DNA from: a virus
Virus record (IMG/VR): IMGVR_UViG_3300034524_000046
Span: 1-34,895 of that record
Direction: 5' to 3' (one strand)
Length of the DNA stretch: 34,895 nucleotides
Shown here: positions 31,189 to 34,895 of the stretch, piece by piece
Layout: each line of letters starts with the position of its first letter
How positions within the stretch are numbered: position 1 is the first letter of the stretch
Position numbers and translations under genes: made by a program
The notes under the pieces: generated by a model
Database searches by the model: none
Seen by the model: the letters and a program-made list of their open reading frames with translations, nothing else
Told to the model about the DNA's origin: nothing

Positions 31189-31884
31189 ATGGACCTTAGA
31201 AAACTGATCCTAACAGAAAATGAATGCTTTTTAGCGGGAAAGAAAATCAAACCAAGAGGCATCATGATCCACAGCACTGGGGCCAACAATCCATACCTTC
31301 GAAGGTACGTTGGGCCGAATGATGGCCTCCTTGGAGAAAACCAGTACGGAAATCACTGGAACCAGCGTAGGCCCAGTGGTAGACAGGTTTGTGTCCATGC
31401 CTTTATAGGAAGGCTAAGGAGTGGTGACGTTGCAACTTATCAAACCCTACCCTGGGACCACAGAGGTTGGCATGCAGGTGGCAAGGCCAATAACACTCAC
31501 ATTGGCGTTGAAATCTGTGAAGATGGTCTATCTGATCCGACCTATTTTCTCGAGGTCTATAAAGAAGCCACGGAACTTTGCGCTCACCTTTGCAAGACTT
31601 ATCAGCTGACTGAAAAAGACATCATCGGTCACTTCGAAGGTAGCCAGAAGAAGATTGCCAGTAACCATGCTGACCCTCTGCACTGGTTTTCTAGGCACGG
31701 TAAGAGTATGGATACTTTCAGGGCCGACGTGAGAAAACTACTGGCGCCACCTACCCCCTCACCTCCGCCCAAAAAGCTCTACAGGGTTCAAGTGGGTGCC
31801 TACAGCATGAAATCAAATGCGGACGCTATGCTTGCCAAGGTAAAAGCTGCAGGCTTTACTGATGCTTTTATCAAAATCGAATAA
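31189..31884 (+). CDS. Endolysin: N-acetylmuramoyl-L-alanine amidase with SPOR-like end
   Basis: The 231-residue product starts at ATG 31189, seven bases after AGGAGG. The Amidase_2 domain has zinc-ligand His in GIMIHSTGA (residue 28) and in NHADPLHWF (near 160), with HRGWHAGGKANNTHIGVEIC between them. After a proline-rich linker (PPTPSPPP) the last 37 residues (LYRVQVGAYSMKSNADAMLA and on) are a SPOR-like peptidoglycan-binding domain. It cuts the bond between muramic acid and the stem peptide to lyse the host. No signal peptide is seen, in keeping with release by the holin. Confidence 0.93.
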   Translation: MDLRKLILTENECFLAGKKIKPRGIMIHSTGANNPYLRRYVGPNDGLLGENQYGNHWNQRRPSGRQVCVHAFIGRLRSGDVATYQTLPWDHRGWHAGGKANNTHIGVEICEDGLSDPTYFLEVYKEATELCAHLCKTYQLTEKDIIGHFEGSQKKIASNHADPLHWFSRHGKSMDTFRADVRKLLAPPTPSPPPKKLYRVQVGAYSMKSNADAMLAKVKAAGFTDAFIKIE

Positions 31885-31893
31885 GTATGACTT

Positions 31894-31932
31894 TGCCACC
31901 TGGTGCTTAATTGCACTCGGTGGCATTTTTTT
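31894..31932 (+). terminator. Intrinsic terminator after the lysis genes
   Basis: TGCCACC (31894-31900) pairs with GGTGGCA (31919-31925), with an inner GTGC/GCAC stem (31903-31916), followed by seven T residues. It is the strongest terminator in the window and ends the late operon, ahead of the integration module. Confidence 0.85.
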
Positions 31933-31939
31933 ATTTTTA

Positions 31940-32004
31940 GGTACTCAAAATCCCTCTTTCGGTCCTGTGGATGGTGAGAGGGATTTCTGCCCTCCGATTG
32001 GAGG
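31940..32004 (+). promoter_or_regulatory. Repeated RNA element, copy D, with ribosome-binding-site hairpin
   Basis: TACTCA (31942-31947) leads to a perfect 8-bp stem, ATCCCTCT (31950-31957) with AGAGGGAT (31977-31984), and a loop with GTCCTGTGG. A second perfect stem, CCTCC (31991-31995) with GGAGG (32000-32004), loop GATT, covers the ribosome-binding site of the 32012 gene. It starts a few bases after the late terminator, so it belongs to the leader of the integration module. No clear promoter is seen between the two. Confidence 0.7.
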
Positions 32005-32011
32005 TAAACGA

Positions 32012-32236
32012 ATGAAAGTCACTGATACAATTCCAGAAATCACAATTAAGAAAAAACCTATTTCACAGGATCAACTTCAGAGAGAGTTTGATTACATTAG
32101 AGCACAAATGGTCCTTGAAAACTTGTTTCAAAAAGGACTCATTTCTGAACTTGAGTTTAACAAAATTACGAAGCTGAATCGTCAATCTTTCACTCCAGCT
32201 TTAGCACAGATTATGCCTGAAAGTCGTTGCTATTAA
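32012..32236 (+). CDS. SHOCT-like small protein before the recombinases
   Basis: ATG 32012, seven bases after GGAGG, gives 74 residues; a frame open upstream to 31862 crosses the terminator and element D. The middle (REFDYIRAQMVLENLFQKGL and ISELEFNKITKLN) fits a SHOCT-type helical pair. Small proteins of this sort commonly precede serine recombinase genes in Bacillota mobile elements. A role as recombination directionality factor is possible but not shown. Confidence 0.7.
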   Translation: MKVTDTIPEITIKKKPISQDQLQREFDYIRAQMVLENLFQKGLISELEFNKITKLNRQSFTPALAQIMPESRCY

Positions 32237-32279
32237 AGCGTTTCAGAGGTAATATGTGACACTACAAGGAGGTGGAAAA

Positions 32280-33842
32280 TTGAAAAAGGTAACGAAAATC
32301 AATCAAAATTCAAGTGATTACCAAAAGCATTCAAAACTTCGTGTGGCAGCTTATTGCAGAGTTTCAACAGACTCCGATGACCAGATGCTAAGCCTAGAAA
32401 CACAAGTTAAACATTACGAATCTTACATTAAAGCAAATCCCGATTGGGAGTTTGCTGGTCTATACTACGACGAAGGCATCACTGGGACCAAAAAAGAAAA
32501 ACGACCTGAACTGCTTCGGATGATTTCCGACTGCGAGGATAAGAAAATTGATTTTATCGTAACCAAGTCCATCAGCCGATTTGCCCGAAACACCACGGAC
32601 TGCTTGGAACTGGTGCGAAAGCTAATTGACCTTCGCATCTTCATTTATTTTGAAAAAGAAAACATCAACACAGGCTCCATGGAAAGCGAACTCATGCTGT
32701 CGATCCTAAGTGGACTGGCCGAAAGTGAGTCTATCTCCATTTCAGAGAATAACAAATGGTCTGTACAACGACGATTCCAAAATGGAACCTATAAAATCTC
32801 TTCTCCTCCCTATGGCTACTACAGTGTCGATGGGAAGCTGATTATCAACGAGGAACAGGCTGAAATTGTCCGCTTTATCTTTGCTGAAATTTTATCTGGA
32901 AAAGGCACACAGAAAATTGCTGATGACTTGAACCGGCGCGGGGTTCCAACTCAAAAAGGTGGCAAATGGAGATCGACTACCATACGTGGAATGGCCACCA
33001 ATGAAAAGTACACTGGTGATGCTATCTTTCAAAAGACCTACACTGACAGTTCCTTCAATAGACACACCAACAATGGGGAGAAAGATCAGTACCTTATCAA
33101 AGGGCATCATGAAGCCATCATTAGCCACGATAAGTTTGAGGCCGCACAGGCCATTATCGAACAACGTGGACGGGAAAAAGGTATAAAGAAAAATACCTCT
33201 AAATACCTTAGCCGCTACCCCTTTTCAGGAAAAATCATCTGTAGTGAGTGTGGTGGAAAATTAAAACGAAGGGTCATGAGCTCAGGAAAGCACAAAATCA
33301 CATGGTCCTGCTCCACTCATATTTCAGACATAGATAGATGCTCAATGAAATCTACTCCTGAAACTCAAATCGAGCATGCCTTTGTCACGATGATCAACAA
33401 GCTCATCTTTGGTCATAAGTTTGTTTTGAAGCCACTACTGGATAGTCTTACCGGAATGAACTCTGAAGATAGCCTCTCAAAGATTCAAGAGATCGATAAG
33501 AAAATAGAAGAAAACGGTGAACAGCAAAATGTGCTTAGTGGGCTTAGAGCCAAAGGTTATCTTGATCCAGCAGTTTATAAGAAAGGAAACAATGAGCTTT
33601 TAAATGAACTGGAACGCCTGAAGCAGCAAAAAGAATCTTTTATGAGGTTGCTGAGTAGTGATGTCGAGACTCAAAAAGTTGTCAATGAACTCTTGCGATT
33701 TACGAGCAAATCTCCCATGCTCTTAGAGTTTAACAGTGATATTTTTGACAGATTTGTGGATCACATCACTGTGTACTCAAGGGAAGAGATAGGATTTAAC
33801 TTGAAATGCGGAATTACACTGAAAGAAAGGCTGGTGAATTGA
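32280..33842 (+). CDS. Large serine recombinase
   Basis: TTG 32280, seven bases after AAGGAGGTGG, gives 520 residues; GTG 32256 lacks a site. The catalytic domain has [15 protein letters not shown] (nucleophile Ser in RVS, near residue 27), YYDEGITGTKKEKRPEL and [20 protein letters not shown]. Then come a recombinase DNA-binding domain (GTQKIADDLNRRGVPTQKGG), a zinc ribbon (CSECGGKLKRR with a later C and C) and a C-terminal coiled coil (ELLNELERLKQQKESFMRLL). The usual GVP/GEGK-like parts are present and it should be active as integrase. It is followed directly by two more recombinase genes. Confidence 0.93.
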   Translation: MKKVTKINQNSSDYQKHSKLRVAAYCRVSTDSDDQMLSLETQVKHYESYIKANPDWEFAGLYYDEGITGTKKEKRPELLRMISDCEDKKIDFIVTKSISRFARNTTDCLELVRKLIDLRIFIYFEKENINTGSMESELMLSILSGLAESESISISENNKWSVQRRFQNGTYKISSPPYGYYSVDGKLIINEEQAEIVRFIFAEILSGKGTQKIADDLNRRGVPTQKGGKWRSTTIRGMATNEKYTGDAIFQKTYTDSSFNRHTNNGEKDQYLIKGHHEAIISHDKFEAAQAIIEQRGREKGIKKNTSKYLSRYPFSGKIICSECGGKLKRRVMSSGKHKITWSCSTHISDIDRCSMKSTPETQIEHAFVTMINKLIFGHKFVLKPLLDSLTGMNSEDSLSKIQEIDKKIEENGEQQNVLSGLRAKGYLDPAVYKKGNNELLNELERLKQQKESFMRLLSSDVETQKVVNELLRFTSKSPMLLEFNSDIFDRFVDHITVYSREEIGFNLKCGITLKERLVN

Positions 33843-34268
33843 ATGGGTCACACTCCCTATGGTTACAGAATTGAAAATGGTAAAGCTATTGTCGATGATG
33901 AAAAGGCTAAACAAATAAGATTGTTGTTCAAAGCTTATCTATCCGGTGACTCACTAGCAACTGCAGCTAAAAAAGCAGGCATTAAAGCCTTCCATGCTGG
34001 AATTGGTAACATACTGAAAAATAAAAGATATGTAGGGGATGACTTCTACCCTGCAATCATTGATAAGAGTGCCTTTGAAGCCGCTGAGAAGGAACGTATG
34101 AATCGGGCAGAAAAGCTTGGTCGCATATGGGAGAAGAAAGAACCAAAAGAATCTGCTCCTCCCACCGTCTTCTCCATTACAGCTGAAAATGAACAGTTTG
34201 ATGATCCTTTTAAGCAGGCAGAATACGCCTATAGTTTGATAGAAATGGAGGTGAAGGATATTGAATAA
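33843..34268 (+). CDS. Recombinase DNA-binding-domain protein without catalytic domain
   Basis: The 141-residue product starts at ATG 33843 directly after the stop of the first recombinase. It begins [20 protein letters not shown] and aligns with the recombinase domain after the catalytic part (PPYGYYSVDGKLIINEEQAE in the upstream gene), then [20 protein letters not shown]. No YCRVSTD-type segment, zinc ribbon or coiled coil is present. It is therefore not a recombinase by itself. It may be a fragment of a former full gene, or an accessory DNA-binding protein kept on purpose, as the start, stop and close packing suggest. It overlaps the next gene by eight bases. Confidence 0.8.
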   Translation: MGHTPYGYRIENGKAIVDDEKAKQIRLLFKAYLSGDSLATAAKKAGIKAFHAGIGNILKNKRYVGDDFYPAIIDKSAFEAAEKERMNRAEKLGRIWEKKEPKESAPPTVFSITAENEQFDDPFKQAEYAYSLIEMEVKDIE

Positions 34269-34895
34269 AAACATCACAGTAATTCCTGCGAGAAAACATT
34301 CCAGAAAGAACAAAGATGAAGAAAAGCCCAAGCTACGGGTAGCCGCCTACTGTAGAGTATCCACCGATAGCGATGAGCAGGCTTCAAGTTATGAAGCTCA
34401 AATTGAACACTACACAGCGTTCATCAACGGTCATCCAGACTGGCAGCTTGCAGGGATTTTTGCGGATGATGGAATCTCCGGAACAAACACCAAGAAACGT
34501 GAAGAGTTTAATCGCCTGATCGACGAATGCATAGCTGGGAATATTGACATGGTGATCACTAAATCCATAAGCCGATTTGCTAGAAACACTCTGGATTGCC
34601 TGAAGTACATCAGACAGCTTAAGGATAAGAATATCGCGGTGTTTTTCGAGAAGGAAAATATCAATTCCATGGATTCTAAAGGCGAGGTCATGCTCACCAT
34701 CATGGCTTCCCTTGCACAGCAGGAAAGTCAATCATTAAGTCAGAACGTAAAGCTTGGACTTCAATACCGGTATCAACAAGGCGAAATCCAAGTGAACTGC
34801 AAATGGTTTCTAGGCTACACAAAAGATGAGAATAAGAAACTGGTTGTTGTTCCAGAAGAGGCTGAGATTGTAAAACGCATTTATAGAGAGTACCT
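34261..34895 (+). CDS. Second serine recombinase, 3' end beyond the window
   Basis: TTG 34261, behind GGAGGTG (eight to nine bases), opens a frame that runs to the window edge without a stop (211 codons). It has a complete catalytic domain: [20 protein letters not shown] (Ser in RVS near residue 34), [17 protein letters not shown], then [20 protein letters not shown] and a closing [16 protein letters not shown]. The start of the recombinase domain follows. It resembles the 32280 gene closely in the catalytic part but is a separate gene. With the two genes before it, it forms a three-gene recombinase cassette. Confidence 0.9.
   Translation, partial: MNKNITVIPARKHSRKNKDEEKPKLRVAAYCRVSTDSDEQASSYEAQIEHYTAFINGHPDWQLAGIFADDGISGTNTKKREEFNRLIDECIAGNIDMVITKSISRFARNTLDCLKYIRQLKDKNIAVFFEKENINSMDSKGEVMLTIMASLAQQESQSLSQNVKLGLQYRYQQGEIQVNCKWFLGYTKDENKKLVVVPEEAEIVKRIYREY

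Noticed and set aside
32250-34895. Attachment site of the prophage
   Set aside because: No repeated core between the two sides of the window can be defended, and the right end of the element is outside.
1-34895. CRISPR array, tRNA or rRNA genes
   Set aside because: No regularly spaced repeats, cloverleaf-like sequence or rRNA-like stretch was seen on reading either strand; a tRNA search was not possible here.

Overview
The window holds most of a siphovirus-type prophage (or phage-derived integrative element) from a Bacillota host, probably a Clostridia-like or related low-to-middle G+C lineage. The signs are strong AGGAGG-type ribosome-binding sites with TTG/GTG starts, hairpin-plus-T-run terminators, and phage families typical of this phylum (DUF2800, Enc34-like ssDNA-binding protein, VirE/VapE, DUF1492-type regulator, P27-type small terminase, HK97-type head genes, 4_1-type holin). 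I cannot name the species. Both window edges cut genes.

Layout. 1-401 (minus): 5' part of an unrecognised gene that runs off the left edge, divergent from everything else. 621-12223 (plus): early/replication module with a sigma-region-4-like protein, two small proteins, a DUF2800 nuclease-like protein, an Enc34-type ssDNA-binding protein, a family A DNA polymerase, a zinc-ribbon protein, a DUF4406 protein, an antirepressor, a PD-(D/E)XK-like protein, a primase/VirE helicase, a VRR-NUC nuclease, a frameshifted SNF2 helicase and a DUF1492/ArpU-like late regulator. 12224-17389: a probable late control region, HNH endonuclease and small terminase, then a metabolic/modification insert (MetK plus ParB-methyltransferase) and four small genes. 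17477-30668: large terminase, portal, ClpP-like protease, HK97-type major capsid, head fibre, connector and tail genes, tape measure, tail-associated protein and a probable receptor-binding protein. 30743-31884: holin and amidase. 32012-34895: a SHOCT-like small protein and three consecutive serine-recombinase-family genes, the last cut by the window edge.

The genes fit one temperate phage programme: early replication, a sigma-like switch to the late operon, HK97-type packaging and assembly, lysis, and serine-recombinase integration/excision. The MetK gene overlaps the methyltransferase gene, which suggests the phage makes its own S-adenosylmethionine for DNA methylation.

The most unusual signals are non-coding. 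(1) A repeated RNA element (four copies: 1173-1215, 1241-1309, 5503-5570, 31940-32004) has a TACTCA lead-in, a stem that varies while keeping its pairing, a GTCCTGTG loop, and in three copies a second small stem that covers the ribosome-binding site of the next gene. It links the early and integration modules and may be a phage-wide translational regulator. (2) A canonical -1 frameshift signal (A AAA AAC, 5-nt spacer, perfect 10-bp stem) makes a gpG/gpGT-type tail chaperone pair. (3) A gene with its own promoter and terminator sits between the tail chaperone and the tape measure (a moron). (4) A roughly 120-nt imperfect inverted repeat lies between the VirE-like and VRR-NUC genes. (5) A frameshift falls exactly in the Walker A motif of the SNF2 helicase.
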